Below, piece by piece: positions 27,222 through 36,762 of a DNA stretch of 64,000 bases. Source of the DNA: an uncultured Dorea sp. (GTDB lineage Bacteria > Bacillota > Clostridia > Lachnospirales > Lachnospiraceae); NCBI GenBank assembly GCA_947652615.1, contig CANTDX010000010.1, positions 1 through 64,000 of the forward strand. Reading direction: 5' to 3'. The stretch's first letter is position 1. Every line of letters starts with the position of its first letter. A model generated the notes under the pieces. It was not told the origin of the DNA. It did no database searches and was given only the letters and a program-made list of their open reading frames with translations. A program made the position numbers and the translations under genes.

Positions 27222-27839
27222 TTATCCTTCTATTCTTTTGACATATACACCATTCTCCCTGGCAAATCCCATCTTAACCAGATAAGCTGCATGCGTCTCC
27301 GATTCCTTCTCCGAATACGCAAGCGTATGAATCCCCTTGGCCGGCAGCTTCGAATACAGATACTTCCCTACGGAACAATCACGGTATGCGGGGACAGAAT
27401 AATCAAGCTTCACATCCACAACACCATTCTCCCGCTCTGCGCCTAACAGCACTCCTGCCGGATTCCCGTTGCAGCAGACCACATATGCCTGATCCAATAC
27501 CCGCGGGCCACCCGTAAAGTCAGGGAAAAACTTCCTGATATCATCCCGGTAGTAATCCAGAATATAATTTAACAGCCCATCATCACTCTTTGCATCGATC
27601 AGATCATAACTTTGGTCCTTCCTGCCAAGCTTTACCAGATTATAGATATTGATCGTGACCAGGCAGACATTCATCAATGCCGTAGGGTAAGAATGGATGA
27701 TCAATGCATACAACGCAAAGATACCGCTTCCTATGGTGTTGATCACCCTTAACTTAATCACCGACGACATCAACATGGATACTACTACCAGTATTGAACC
27801 AAGGTATCCCACCATTTCTATTAACATTGAGAGATCCAT
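27222..27839 (-). CDS. YgjV-like membrane domain fused to a GNAT-like domain
   Basis: A 205-residue protein. Residues 1-75 form three hydrophobic helices with the YgjV pattern (VGYLGSILVVVSMLM, INTIGSGIFALYALI). Residues 95-205 look like a GNAT acyltransferase fold: YVVCCNGNPAGVLLG strand pair, VPAYRDCSVGKYLYSKL in the acetyl-CoA-loop position, and AAYLVKMGFARENGVYVKR at the end. No substrate can be assigned. It is the last gene of the nucleoside operon, 15 nt after deoC, just before the terminator. Its role in nucleoside metabolism is not evident. Confidence 0.75.
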   Translation of the reverse strand: MDLSMLIEMVGYLGSILVVVSMLMSSVIKLRVINTIGSGIFALYALIIHSYPTALMNVCLVTINIYNLVKLGRKDQSYDLIDAKSDDGLLNYILDYYRDDIRKFFPDFTGGPRVLDQAYVVCCNGNPAGVLLGAERENGVVDVKLDYSVPAYRDCSVGKYLYSKLPAKGIHTLAYSEKESETHAAYLVKMGFARENGVYVKRIEG

Positions 27840-27854
27840 TATATGCGCTTCTCC

Positions 27855-28523
27855 TTAATATCCTGATCCGGAATCCGTATTCTTCATGATCTTGACCAAC
27901 CTGCTGGTACCAAGCCTGTCCGCCCCAAGCCGCATGAATTCCTCCGCATCATCGAAGGAAGAGATCCCGCCTGCCGCCTTCACCTTCACGTCTTTTCCGA
28001 TATGCTTTCTCATCAGTTCCACATCCGCGAAAGTCGCTCCTGCAGTCGAGAATCCGGTAGACGTCTTAATGTATTCCGCCCCTGCAGTCGTAACGATCTC
28101 GCACATCTTGATCTTCTCTTCTTCCGTGAGCAGACAGGTCTCAATGATCACCTTCAATATCTTCTGTCCGCATGCTTCATGGATCTGGCGGATCTCGTCT
28201 TCGATCTCCTGGTATCTGCGGTCCTTCAGATAACCGATATTGATCACCATATCGATCTCATCCGCCCCGTTCGCGATCGCGTCTTTTGCCTCAAAGACCT
28301 TCACTGCCGTCGTACTGTATCCATTGGGGAAGCCGATCACCGTACAGATCGGCAGCCTCCCTGCCACATAATCTGCTGCCTGTTTGACATAGGCAGCCGG
28401 AATACATGCGGAAGCGGCCTCGAACTTGATCCCGTCATCAAGGATCTGGAGAATCTCTTCCCATGTAGCGGTCTGGCTTAACAACGTGTGATCAACGATT
28501 TTCAATACCTCTTTTTTCTCCAT
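27855..28523 (-). CDS. deoC: Deoxyribose-phosphate aldolase
   Basis: A 222-residue class I aldolase that splits 2-deoxyribose-5-P into acetaldehyde and glyceraldehyde-3-P. Family motifs: [43 protein letters not shown] (Schiff-base Lys region), and [16 protein letters not shown]. The ATG at 28523 follows GGAGGG with 7-nt spacing; a TTG further up (28541) is not needed. It is the final catabolic step for deoxyribose from nucleosides taken up by the adjacent CNT transporter and handled by PunA and DeoB. Confidence 0.95.
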   Translation of the reverse strand: MEKKEVLKIVDHTLLSQTATWEEILQILDDGIKFEAASACIPAAYVKQAADYVAGRLPICTVIGFPNGYSTTAVKVFEAKDAIANGADEIDMVINIGYLKDRRYQEIEDEIRQIHEACGQKILKVIIETCLLTEEEKIKMCEIVTTAGAEYIKTSTGFSTAGATFADVELMRKHIGKDVKVKAAGGISSFDDAEEFMRLGADRLGTSRLVKIMKNTDSGSGY

Positions 28524-28550
28524 CTGATTTCCCTCCATCAATCAAAACAA

Positions 28551-29747
28551 TTAAAATAATGAAACTATACTAACCAACAATGCACTCATGATACTTACGA
28601 ATACCCCGCCGATCATGGATTTGAACACAAGACGGGAAATCGTTCCCCGCTTTTCCGGACAGAGCACTCCGATGCCGCCCACACACATTCCCATACTCGA
28701 AAGATTGGCGAATCCGCACAGGGAAATGGCGCATATCATACCTACCCTTGGCTCCAGATCGCCGAGTCTCCCTGCCAGATCTCCAAAGGCAATGAATTCA
28801 TTCAGTATCAGCTTATTTCCAAGCAATGACCCTTCCATAAGTATCTGGCTCCCGTCTAAACCAAGCAGGAATCCAAACGGAGCGAATATATAAGAAAATA
28901 CCTGTGCCAAGCTGATGTTCGCAATTCCCAGGAACAGATTGATCAGTGCAACGATCCCGACAAATCCCACGATAGACGCTCCAATCGAGATCACCATCTG
29001 CATACCGGTCGACGCGCCGTCTGCGAGAGCATCGATCACATTCGAATTATTCCCTTTATTGTCCATCTTGACGTCTGTGATTGATTTGATCTGTTCTGTC
29101 TGCGGATATATAATCTTGGAAACCATGATACTGCCGATTGGGACCAGTGCGCTTGCGATCAACAGATATTCCATAGGGATTCCCAATGCATGATATCCGC
29201 CTAAGATAGACGCTGACATACTTCCCATTCCTGAAACCAGTATCACAAAGATCTCGCTCTCTGTCAAGTCCTTTAAATATTTGCTGACCAGAATCGGACT
29301 GTCCGTGTGTCCCAGGAACATATTGGCAACCGCAACGAAGCTCTCCACTTCCGTTGTGCCCATGATCTTACCCACGCCTTTCCCGATCCATTTTACAATG
29401 AAGCCGATCGCTCCGAGGTAATACAGCACACTCACCAGGGCCGACACGAATATGATATTGCCAAGGCTCTGAACGATAAACACACTCATCTTCGAACGGT
29501 CAAAGAGATCGCCGAACACGAATGTCAGGCCCTCATTGCCGCAATTGATCACTGCCGTAAGTCCGTTAGACAGCACCGTGACAATCTTCTGTCCCAGCGG
29601 GATCTTCACGATGATCAGTGCGATAATAAACTCTGCCAGGAATGCCTTTGCAACCGTCTTCCACTGAACGCTCTTCCGATTCCACGAGATGAGCCAGCAG
29701 ATCGCCAGCACGGCAGCGATACCGACCAAATTCAACACAATCTTCAT
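28551..29747 (-). CDS. Concentrative nucleoside transporter (NupC/CNT family)
   Basis: A 398-residue Na+- or H+-coupled nucleoside symporter. CNT landmarks: GHTDSPILVSKYLKDLTESE, SGMGSMSASILGGYHALG, and FAFGDLAGRLGDLEPRVG-type helices near the C terminus with CGFANLSSMGMCVGGIG. About ten transmembrane segments and re-entrant loops are visible. It lies between deoB and deoC with short gaps, and imports the nucleosides the operon degrades. Confidence 0.94.
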   Translation of the reverse strand: MKIVLNLVGIAAVLAICWLISWNRKSVQWKTVAKAFLAEFIIALIIVKIPLGQKIVTVLSNGLTAVINCGNEGLTFVFGDLFDRSKMSVFIVQSLGNIIFVSALVSVLYYLGAIGFIVKWIGKGVGKIMGTTEVESFVAVANMFLGHTDSPILVSKYLKDLTESEIFVILVSGMGSMSASILGGYHALGIPMEYLLIASALVPIGSIMVSKIIYPQTEQIKSITDVKMDNKGNNSNVIDALADGASTGMQMVISIGASIVGFVGIVALINLFLGIANISLAQVFSYIFAPFGFLLGLDGSQILMEGSLLGNKLILNEFIAFGDLAGRLGDLEPRVGMICAISLCGFANLSSMGMCVGGIGVLCPEKRGTISRLVFKSMIGGVFVSIMSALLVSIVSLF

Positions 29748-29770
29748 TACTATAACTCCTTCTCCTGTTA

Positions 29771-30961
29771 TTATCTTAATTCTTTCAGGACAGAACTGCC
29801 AATGGTACCATCCGGCATATCCAGTCCGAAATTATCCGTGATCGTCGCTCCGATCACCGCAAAGGTCTGCGCATCTTCCAACTTCCCGCAGCCTTCCATA
29901 GATGGGGAATACGCAAGGAACGGCACCTTTTCCCTTGTATGATCCGTGCCGGTATGCGTCGGGTCATTGCCGTGATCTGCCGTGATGATCAGCAGATCGT
30001 CTTCTCTTAGAAGGCCCAACAGTTCTCCCAGCTTCACGTCGAACCGCTCCAGTTCCTTCGCATATCCCTCCACATCGCGGCGGTGTCCCCATAATGCGTC
30101 GAAATCCACAAGGTTTACATAACACAGCCCTTCAAAATCCTTCTTCGCGATCTCGATCGTCTGCTCCATCCCATGTACGGAGCTTTTTGATTTGTTCGAT
30201 TCCGTAAGACCTTCTCCGTCGAAGATATCGAAGATCTTTCCCACGGAGATCACACTAAGCCCGGCGTCCTTTAACACATTCAGCGCAGTTCTTCCGTATG
30301 GCTTCAATGCATAATCATGACGGTTGCTGGTCCTCTTGAACTCTCCCTTCTTCTTGCCCACATACGGTCTTGCGATCACCCGGCCGACCTTCCATTCATC
30401 CTTCATGGTGATCTCACGGGCGATCTCGCAGCAGCGATACAGTTCCTCCAACCCAAAGGTCTCTTCATTTCCGCAGATCTGAAGAACGGAATCTGCCGAT
30501 GTATACACGATCATATGTCCTGTGGCGATCTCCTCTTCCGCCAGTTCCTCCAGGATCTCGGTTCCGCTGGCGCTCTTATTGCCGATGATCACGCGCCCTG
30601 TCCTCTCTGACAATTCATCCAGAAGCTCCTTGGGGAAACCGTTCTCCGTAAATGTCTGAAACGGCTTCGTTATATAGAGTCCCATCATCTCCCAGTGGCC
30701 GGTCATGGTATCTTTCCCGGTACTGGCCTCACTCAGATATGTATAGTATCCCATCGGCCTTACGGCCGCTTCCACCTGCTTCAGGGGATGGAGATTCGCC
30801 ATTCCTAGCTTCTGCAGATTGGGGATATGGAATTCCTCCATGCGCTGTGATATATGGCCGAGTGTATCCGTTCCCGCATCACCGTAGTCTGCCGCATCCG
30901 GCAAGGCTCCCACGCCAAGCGAATCTACCACGATCGTGAATATACGTCTGTATCTCTTCAT
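29771..30961 (-). CDS. deoB: Phosphopentomutase
   Basis: A 396-residue alkaline-phosphatase-superfamily mutase that converts (deoxy)ribose-1-P to the 5-phosphate. Metal-binding motifs are [20 protein letters not shown] at the N terminus, GHWEMMG (catalytic Thr region just before it: GKDTMTG), and [19 protein letters not shown] near the C terminus. Length and motif order match DeoB. It links PunA (which yields ribose-1-P) to DeoC. Confidence 0.96.
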   Translation of the reverse strand: MKRYRRIFTIVVDSLGVGALPDAADYGDAGTDTLGHISQRMEEFHIPNLQKLGMANLHPLKQVEAAVRPMGYYTYLSEASTGKDTMTGHWEMMGLYITKPFQTFTENGFPKELLDELSERTGRVIIGNKSASGTEILEELAEEEIATGHMIVYTSADSVLQICGNEETFGLEELYRCCEIAREITMKDEWKVGRVIARPYVGKKKGEFKRTSNRHDYALKPYGRTALNVLKDAGLSVISVGKIFDIFDGEGLTESNKSKSSVHGMEQTIEIAKKDFEGLCYVNLVDFDALWGHRRDVEGYAKELERFDVKLGELLGLLREDDLLIITADHGNDPTHTGTDHTREKVPFLAYSPSMEGCGKLEDAQTFAVIGATITDNFGLDMPDGTIGSSVLKELR

Positions 30962-30978
30962 ATCTTATACCCTCTTTC

Positions 30979-31689
30979 TTACTCTTTATACTGTTTTAAC
31001 TGCGAAACCTGTTCCTGCGTAAGCATGATCTTTCCATTCTCATTGGAGATCAGCTCCTCCTTTTCCAAAGCAGCGATGCTTCTCTGGATACTCCTTACAT
31101 TATAGCCGATCCGATCCGCCAGCTCTGCCTGAGTCTTTGGCACACGGTGCCGCCCCTGACTGTCCTTCTGCCCGTTTTCAAAGGATTTGACCAGATAATC
31201 TACCAGCCGTTCCTTGCAGCTCATAAATATATATTCCCGGTCAACCATCCGCTCAGAAGTAAGGGTCGCCATGATATTCTTCATTCTGAGAAACAACGCG
31301 TTCTCATCATGGCGGATCCAGTTCATATAGCTCTTAGCCGTAATCTTAAGCAGCTTACAGTCCTTCGCCGCACGGATCGACACACAGTATTCCGGGATAT
31401 CTGCGAATATCTCAAAGTCTCCGATGATATACATCTTGGCGAAATCCATGAAATAATACACGCGTCCCATCTTCTGGCGGTCTACGCCCATGATCTTGCC
31501 CGATAAGATGATATATACCATATCGCTTGGCGTTCCTGCATGAAGAATATACCGGCCGCTCTCGATCTCCTCATACCGCATCTCTTCCACGACCATATCC
31601 GGCACAAATTCAAATAATCCGCTCAGATACTTGCTCCTGTCCGATTCTGTCGCTGCCATGAGTTCTAATAACTGCTGTTTTGATCTCAT
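30979..31689 (-). CDS. Crp/Fnr family regulator of the nucleoside operon
   Basis: A 236-residue regulator with an N-terminal cyclic-nucleotide-binding-type barrel (residues 10-130; IESGRYILHAGTPSDMVYII) and a C-terminal winged HTH (KTQAELADRIGYNVRSIQRS). No Fnr-type N-terminal Cys cluster is present. It lies inside the operon between punA and deoB. The ATG at 31689 follows GGGAGAG; an in-frame codon at 31716 lacks this spacing. A 14-bp palindrome centred near -41.5 of the operon promoter fits a class II activator site for a protein of this family. The effector might be a nucleoside or its phosphate. Confidence 0.9.
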   Translation of the reverse strand: MRSKQQLLELMAATESDRSKYLSGLFEFVPDMVVEEMRYEEIESGRYILHAGTPSDMVYIILSGKIMGVDRQKMGRVYYFMDFAKMYIIGDFEIFADIPEYCVSIRAAKDCKLLKITAKSYMNWIRHDENALFLRMKNIMATLTSERMVDREYIFMSCKERLVDYLVKSFENGQKDSQGRHRVPKTQAELADRIGYNVRSIQRSIAALEKEELISNENGKIMLTQEQVSQLKQYKE

Positions 31690-31728
31690 CTTACTCTCTC
31701 CCGGAATATGACACATCCATTGACAAGC

Positions 31729-32541
31729 TTACATACTCGTAACTACCATCGTGACCAGTTCTTTGAAGGACTTTGCCACACGGTCGGCCGTTTCCTGCAC
31801 CTCTTTGTGATTCAATTCCTGCTTGGACAAGCCTGCCGCCATATTGGTGATGCATGAGATCCCGCAGACCTCTAATCCCATATGACGCGCCGCCATCGCC
31901 TCACATGCCGTACTCATGCCGACTGCATCGCCGCCCCAGGTTCTTGCAAGCCTGATCTCCGCAGGGGTCTCATAATTCGGTCCCGTGAACTGTACATAGA
32001 CACCTTCCTTGATATCAATCTTACACTTCGCCGCACATTTCCGGATCACGCTCTGTAAGCGCACACTGTATACCTCGCTCATATCCGGGAATCTGGTTCC
32101 CAACTCTTCTATGTTAGGTCCGATCAACGGGCTTGGAACCCCTGTTGTGATATGGTCCGTGATCAGCATGAAGTCTCCAGGCTTATAGGTGTCGTTCACA
32201 CCGCCCGCCGCATTGGTAAGGAGTATCTTCTTCGCGCCGAGCATTCCCATCAGACGGGTCGGCAGAACCACATCGGACATGGGATATCCTTCATAATAGT
32301 GTACACGTCCCTGCATGATCACTACCGGCGTCTCCTCCACATATCCGAATACGAAGCGTCCCTTATGCCCCTTGACCGTTGATACCGGGAATCCCTCGAT
32401 CTCGGTATATTCGATGGTATCCACGATTCTGATCTCGTCTGCATAATCTCCCAGCCCGGAACCTAAGATCAGGGCAACCTCCGGCTTAAAATCAATCTTC
32501 TCTTTTACACTGGCCAAACATGTCATTAATTTGTTATACAT
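31729..32541 (-). CDS. punA: Purine nucleoside phosphorylase (inosine/guanosine type)
   Basis: A 270-residue trimeric-type PNP that phosphorolyses purine (deoxy)nucleosides to base and (deoxy)ribose-1-P. Motifs: LILGSGLGDYADEI (phosphate loop), GRVHYYEGY (His/Arg site), LLTNAAGGVN, and the purine site GPNYETPAEIR followed by VGMSTACEAMAARHMG. It is the first gene of the nucleoside operon; ATG preceded by GAAAGGAATG. Confidence 0.95.
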   Translation of the reverse strand: MYNKLMTCLASVKEKIDFKPEVALILGSGLGDYADEIRIVDTIEYTEIEGFPVSTVKGHKGRFVFGYVEETPVVIMQGRVHYYEGYPMSDVVLPTRLMGMLGAKKILLTNAAGGVNDTYKPGDFMLITDHITTGVPSPLIGPNIEELGTRFPDMSEVYSVRLQSVIRKCAAKCKIDIKEGVYVQFTGPNYETPAEIRLARTWGGDAVGMSTACEAMAARHMGLEVCGISCITNMAAGLSKQELNHKEVQETADRVAKSFKELVTMVVTSM

Positions 32542-32628
32542 CTCTTCACATTCCTTTCTTTGTTGAAATTATTTTGCTTGAAACCATACCGCACAATATA
32601 TAACAGATAAGAATTATGTTGTAAATAA

Positions 32629-32670
32629 ATTATACATAATTTTCCTTCTTTTCAAAACGACATCTGTCGT
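32629..32670 (-). promoter_or_regulatory. Nucleoside operon promoter with Crp/Fnr-type palindrome
   Basis: Minus-strand TATAAT (32629-32634) has a weak -35 (TTTGAA/TTTTGA, 16-17 bp upstream). Abutting it is the perfect 14-bp palindrome ACGACATCTGTCGT (32657-32670, plus-strand reading). If the -10 spans -12 to -7, the palindrome centre falls at about -41.5, the standard position for a class II Crp/Fnr activator. The punA start follows about 90 nt downstream. Confidence 0.72.
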
Positions 32671-32774
32671 ATTTGGTGAATTTTTATAATTTTAGGATAT
32701 ATGCACAAAAATACATGCACACTTTTAACTACTTTTTACAATAACCCATTTAAAATCGTTTCGCATACGCATAA

Positions 32775-32808
32775 AGGGACAGTCTGTGCCGCAAGACAGA
32801 CTGTCCCT
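32775..32808 (-). terminator. Hairpin after the MFS gene at 32836
   Basis: A 12-bp perfect stem (32775-32786 with 32797-32808) and a 10-nt loop follow the MFS stop on the minus strand; the tail is a short TTTAT. It separates the MFS gene from the nucleoside operon promoter. The remaining 32542-32770 stretch is AT-rich leader and promoter. Confidence 0.7.
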
Positions 32809-32835
32809 CCCTGTAGAATGTTATATAGAATCAGA

Positions 32836-34062
32836 TCACATTCTTCTGCATCTCTTCCTGCCCCAGCGGCACGGATCCGACAGCAAACGGGTCACCGCCC
32901 CCTTGCAGGTCAGAAGAACCGGTATCAGGACGATCAATATACAGATCATAAGCAGGCTCTTCACTCCGTACAGATCCATTACCAGCCCGGAATACAGCAG
33001 GCTGATGATTCCTGTAAAACTGCTGTATATCGCATCCGCCATATTATGCCCCAGATTGCGGAACACAGGAGAAACACTCTTCTCCGTAACACTTCTCATG
33101 GTAGGCAGCAGAATCCCCACCCCCATATTGTAGAGGAATGATCCCGCAAAGATCGCGCCCGGCGACGCGGCATAAAATACCAGTATCAAATTCAGGAATG
33201 GCAGTCCCGCAAGCAGCATGTAACGCAGACGAAGAGAATATCTTTCTATCCTGTCCGCCAGAGCTATGAACGGCACCTGCACAACCGCACAGATGAATGC
33301 ATCGATCCCCAGATCGGAGACATTGCCTCCAACATTCTTAAGAAGCGGCATTTTCAGATTATTCACCGGCGCGATCGCAAGGCCCACCAGAAACAGAATC
33401 ACGATCAGGTAACGATATTCCCCGCTTGCAAATACCTGATTCAAAGAACGAAGCCCGAATTTCCCGCCTGCCTCAGTCTTAGCATTCTCCTTATCTGATA
33501 CTGCTCCCCTGCCTTCCGGGAGTAAGGCTGCCGCTGTAATGCCCATGATCAGAAATACGGTCCCAACGGACAACATAAGCGAATACCCAAATTCAGAGAT
33601 CATCCTTCCAAGCACAACGGATGTGATTGCATAAAAAAGCGACGGCAGGCAGCGGATCTTACCATAGACTGAAAAGTTATTCTCGCAGATAAGCAGAAGC
33701 CAGGAGTCTATGTTCGTCGCATGCGGCAGACACACGAACCCAAGCAGCGGATATAATACTGCCAGCATCGGTATGCTGTCATAGGAAAAATAGATCAGAT
33801 ACATCAATACACCCGCCAATAAAAAGCAGGCAATCGACACCTTCCGATTCGTATGAAACCGATCGCAGACCATGCCCCAGGCAAATGATCCCACAAATGA
33901 CGCCAGCAAAAAAGACGCCATAAATATACTTACCATTGTATTGGTAATCCCTTTTGACAGCAGATAAGACATTAAAAATCCAATAAACGAAGCATGAAAA
34001 CACCAGTATGATATCTCGATCACAGCAAATCCAATCCAATGACGTCTCTTAATAGTCTTCAT
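32836..34062 (-). CDS. MFS transporter divergent from an AraC regulator
   Basis: A 408-residue major facilitator protein with 12 predicted helices, beginning MKTIKRRHWIGFAVIEISYW. The short loop GMVCDRFHTNRK between helices 2 and 3 corresponds to motif A. Its N-terminal pattern (WCFHASFIGFLMSYLLSKG) resembles the LacY/nucleoside-symporter-like MFS group (MFS_1-like), suggesting a sugar- or nucleoside-like substrate, but this is not firm. It is divergently transcribed from the AraC gene at 34181, which probably regulates it, and ends at a hairpin. Confidence 0.87.
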   Translation of the reverse strand: MKTIKRRHWIGFAVIEISYWCFHASFIGFLMSYLLSKGITNTMVSIFMASFLLASFVGSFAWGMVCDRFHTNRKVSIACFLLAGVLMYLIYFSYDSIPMLAVLYPLLGFVCLPHATNIDSWLLLICENNFSVYGKIRCLPSLFYAITSVVLGRMISEFGYSLMLSVGTVFLIMGITAAALLPEGRGAVSDKENAKTEAGGKFGLRSLNQVFASGEYRYLIVILFLVGLAIAPVNNLKMPLLKNVGGNVSDLGIDAFICAVVQVPFIALADRIERYSLRLRYMLLAGLPFLNLILVFYAASPGAIFAGSFLYNMGVGILLPTMRSVTEKSVSPVFRNLGHNMADAIYSSFTGIISLLYSGLVMDLYGVKSLLMICILIVLIPVLLTCKGAVTRLLSDPCRWGRKRCRRM

Positions 34063-34108
34063 AATCCTTCCCCTCTCGTAAAATTATTAATCAAATTATA
34101 GAAAACCA

Positions 34109-34136
34109 TTGACGTTATGGGAATATCCTTTATAAT
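34109..34136 (+). promoter_or_regulatory. Promoter of the AraC family gene
   Basis: TTGACG (34109-34114), 16-bp spacer, TATAAT (34131-34136), in the divergent region facing the MFS gene. GGAGGAG precedes the AraC ATG. Confidence 0.65.
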
Positions 34137-34180
34137 CTGAAATATAGACAAAATTGAACTTGTTTGGAGGAGACGTGTCT

Positions 34181-35029
34181 ATGCTACAATACTCAGCATA
34201 TCTTTACGACCAGGATCTTGACAATTATAACGTGGATCTCCCTTTTCTGGTCCATAGCTGCGGCAAGATCTCTATGAACTGCGGCAGGAATCTCAATATA
34301 GACCGGCAGAACGGCAGGCAGGATTTTCAGATCATCTATATCCATCAGGGAAAGGGACATTTTATATTAGATAACAGGGAGATCGTACTGGATGAGGGAT
34401 GCACCGTACTCTACTATCCGTTCGAGATACAGCAGTATTCCTTCCGGCACTTCGAGAATGCACAGTTCTACTGGCTGCATTTTTCCGGAAATGACATTCC
34501 CGGTCTGTTAATAGACGCCGGATTAGACCGGCAGATCATAGATACCGGCATGGCTTCCTACATCCCCGCCTTGTTCGAGGGTATCATCCGGGAGCTTATC
34601 ATGAAGCAGCCGGGGTATCTTCAGATCGCCAACCTCAAAGGCCAGGAATTGGTCTGGCTGCTTGCGCGCGAAGCAAGGAAACAGGCAAGCCGGAATCGAA
34701 ACGGCTATAATGCAGAGATGGAGGATATCCTGGAATTCATCCACCGGAATTACTATCAAGATCTGGCCATCGAACAGTTGGCGAGAAGCTACGGGACGAG
34801 TACAAGCTGGTTTATCAAGGAGTTCTCTCGCTATACCAGCCTTACCCCCAAGAAGTATATCAATGAAGTGCGGCTGAACCATGCGAAGGAACTCTTAAGT
34901 TCTACCAATTATAATATCAGCAAGATTTCTAATGTGTGCGGCTTCGAGAATCCGCTGTATTTCAGCCGCTATTTTCAGAAGAATTATCATATGGCACCGA
35001 CGAAATACAGAGACATGGGGAGGCGTTAG
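34181..35029 (+). CDS. AraC family transcriptional regulator
   Basis: A 282-residue regulator with an N-terminal cupin sensor (QIIYIHQGKGHFILDNREI, residues 60-85) and two C-terminal helix-turn-helix motifs (residues 185-280): IEQLARSYGTSTSWFIKEF and ISKISNVCGFENPLYFSRYF, followed by the family ending F-x-K-x-Y-x-M-x-P-x-x-Y. The ATG at 34181 is chosen because GGAGGAG is 8 nt upstream. It likely controls the divergent MFS gene. A weak hairpin (35018-35039) overlaps its stop and may end transcription from both sides. Confidence 0.9.
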   Translation: MLQYSAYLYDQDLDNYNVDLPFLVHSCGKISMNCGRNLNIDRQNGRQDFQIIYIHQGKGHFILDNREIVLDEGCTVLYYPFEIQQYSFRHFENAQFYWLHFSGNDIPGLLIDAGLDRQIIDTGMASYIPALFEGIIRELIMKQPGYLQIANLKGQELVWLLAREARKQASRNRNGYNAEMEDILEFIHRNYYQDLAIEQLARSYGTSTSWFIKEFSRYTSLTPKKYINEVRLNHAKELLSSTNYNISKISNVCGFENPLYFSRYFQKNYHMAPTKYRDMGRR

Positions 35030-35046
35030 TACGTCTCCCGCCGCCT

Positions 35047-36636
35047 TTACACAACCGCTTCTACCAGCACTTTCTTACCAATACGCAGCTCCTTGACCCC
35101 AATCTCCTTTTTCTTATTGAAGTTAAAGCTGAGCATATATCCCCGGTCTAAATGATAGTATTCCAGATACGCCGCCAACTGCTCTTCCCCGCGCTCATGA
35201 TACGCATTCCCACGCCACACCTTGAGCTCGATCACGAATTGTTCCCCGCAGTAATCCACGATAACATCTGTTCGTTCCATATTCCTGGTCCGGGACTCTA
35301 TATAATAATTCCCGGTTCCGTTAATGATCGGCCGCAGATATAATAGAAAATACCGCCTTCCGTCTTCCTCATAGAATCTCCTGTCCTGATCACCATACAA
35401 TTCATCAAAGTGCTCCACGAACCGCTCCAGAACCTTTCTCATATTCAGATGCCCGTTCTGAACAAATTGATTCTTATCGTGTAATGCAGCTTTGTAAATC
35501 TCTGTCTCCTGCATCTCTCCGGCTGCCAAAAACATATTATAAAGACGTGTCTCAAAAATTCGGTTGGCTACAACCACATAACCGTCACAAATCCTGACAA
35601 ATCCAAACATCACCGCCGTATCCGTTGCTTCATCATCCGGATTGTAAGTAATATTTTTCCCTTTAAAAAGTAATTCCGACAATACATTCCTAAGCTTCGG
35701 ATAATCCTCTAGCTTATTGGACAAGGATTCAAACAATGAATTCTTCTCCGCAATCAAAAGGCTTACCGCTTCTCGTATTCCGGATTCTGTCCATACTTCG
35801 CCTGCAAACTTTAGCTTCCCGCTATGGGAAAAGCCCTCATCCAGGATCCTGCACAGACGTGACACCAGAAATGGATATCCAGATGTATATTCATATATAA
35901 GTTCTGCTATAGAAGAAATATCCATCCCCGTCCTGCAATCCGCTTCATAGTCTCTCAGCATTCCGGCGATATCTTCCGCTGTAAAACTCATGTCTACATC
36001 AAATTCCGACGCAATGTTCCATGGACTGTTCATCCTGTGCTCCGAATCCTTCCGGATCTTCTGCTTTAGATTCCGAATATCATACACCCCCGCCAGAATT
36101 ACCGACTGGAAAGTCGGACGTGTCGTTCTCTGGTTAAAATACCCTCTCAATTGCGCAAGGAAATCCAAAAACACTCCATTATTGGACGCCGTGTCCACTT
36201 CATCGATCATCAGTACAATCGGTTTGGACGTTCCCCTGCACCACTCACTGAGACAGATAAACAAGCGAGCAAGCTTTGCTTGCTTTTGTTCCCCATCTGC
36301 AAATGCTTTTAACCGGTCTAATATCCCTGCAGGAACGTCTTCTCCTCCTACCGCCGCCATTACTTCTCTTGCAAATGCAGACACAAAGGAAGCCTCTGAC
36401 TCAAAATCTTCATGACTCAACATCCGAAAATCCAGGCTGAGTACACAGTAATCATCTTCCAGATACCTCGCCAGAGCGTGCAGCATCGTAGTTTTCCCAT
36501 ACTGCCTTGCACGGTTTATTGAAAAATATTCTCCTCCATCTATCAAGCACCGAACCTCTTCCAGACGGCTCTCGAGGTTTACCATATAGTGCATCTCGGG
36601 CCTGCAGACACCTGTTACATTGAATCTCCTTCTCAC
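35047..36636 (-). CDS. AAA-like ATPase with C-terminal PD-(D/E)XK nuclease-like domain (copy B)
   Basis: A 529-residue paralogue of 23375-24976, collinear end to end. The variant P-loop is INRARQYGKTTMLHAL, the Walker B is IVLMIDEVDTASNN, and the nuclease-like core is DVIVDYCGEQFVIELKVWRG, ending SFNFNKKKEIGVKELRIG. A GTG at 36636 gives the same N terminus as copy A (about three residues before FNVTGVCRPEMHYMV); open frame further up is not supported by similarity. It is divergent from the AlbA_2 gene. Function unknown. Divergence between the copies is too large for a recent duplication, so both may have been acquired separately. Confidence 0.84.
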   Translation of the reverse strand: MRRRFNVTGVCRPEMHYMVNLESRLEEVRCLIDGGEYFSINRARQYGKTTMLHALARYLEDDYCVLSLDFRMLSHEDFESEASFVSAFAREVMAAVGGEDVPAGILDRLKAFADGEQKQAKLARLFICLSEWCRGTSKPIVLMIDEVDTASNNGVFLDFLAQLRGYFNQRTTRPTFQSVILAGVYDIRNLKQKIRKDSEHRMNSPWNIASEFDVDMSFTAEDIAGMLRDYEADCRTGMDISSIAELIYEYTSGYPFLVSRLCRILDEGFSHSGKLKFAGEVWTESGIREAVSLLIAEKNSLFESLSNKLEDYPKLRNVLSELLFKGKNITYNPDDEATDTAVMFGFVRICDGYVVVANRIFETRLYNMFLAAGEMQETEIYKAALHDKNQFVQNGHLNMRKVLERFVEHFDELYGDQDRRFYEEDGRRYFLLYLRPIINGTGNYYIESRTRNMERTDVIVDYCGEQFVIELKVWRGNAYHERGEEQLAAYLEYYHLDRGYMLSFNFNKKKEIGVKELRIGKKVLVEAVV

Positions 36637-36762
36637 GTCTCTCACCTGCCTGTCTGATTTCTTAATATTTATAATTGTACGTAACCCGCGATAAAATATC
36701 AAGCCTCTTTCTGAAATGGGAAGGAATATTTTAAACCCAAAAGGCCAATACTTCAAAGTAAG

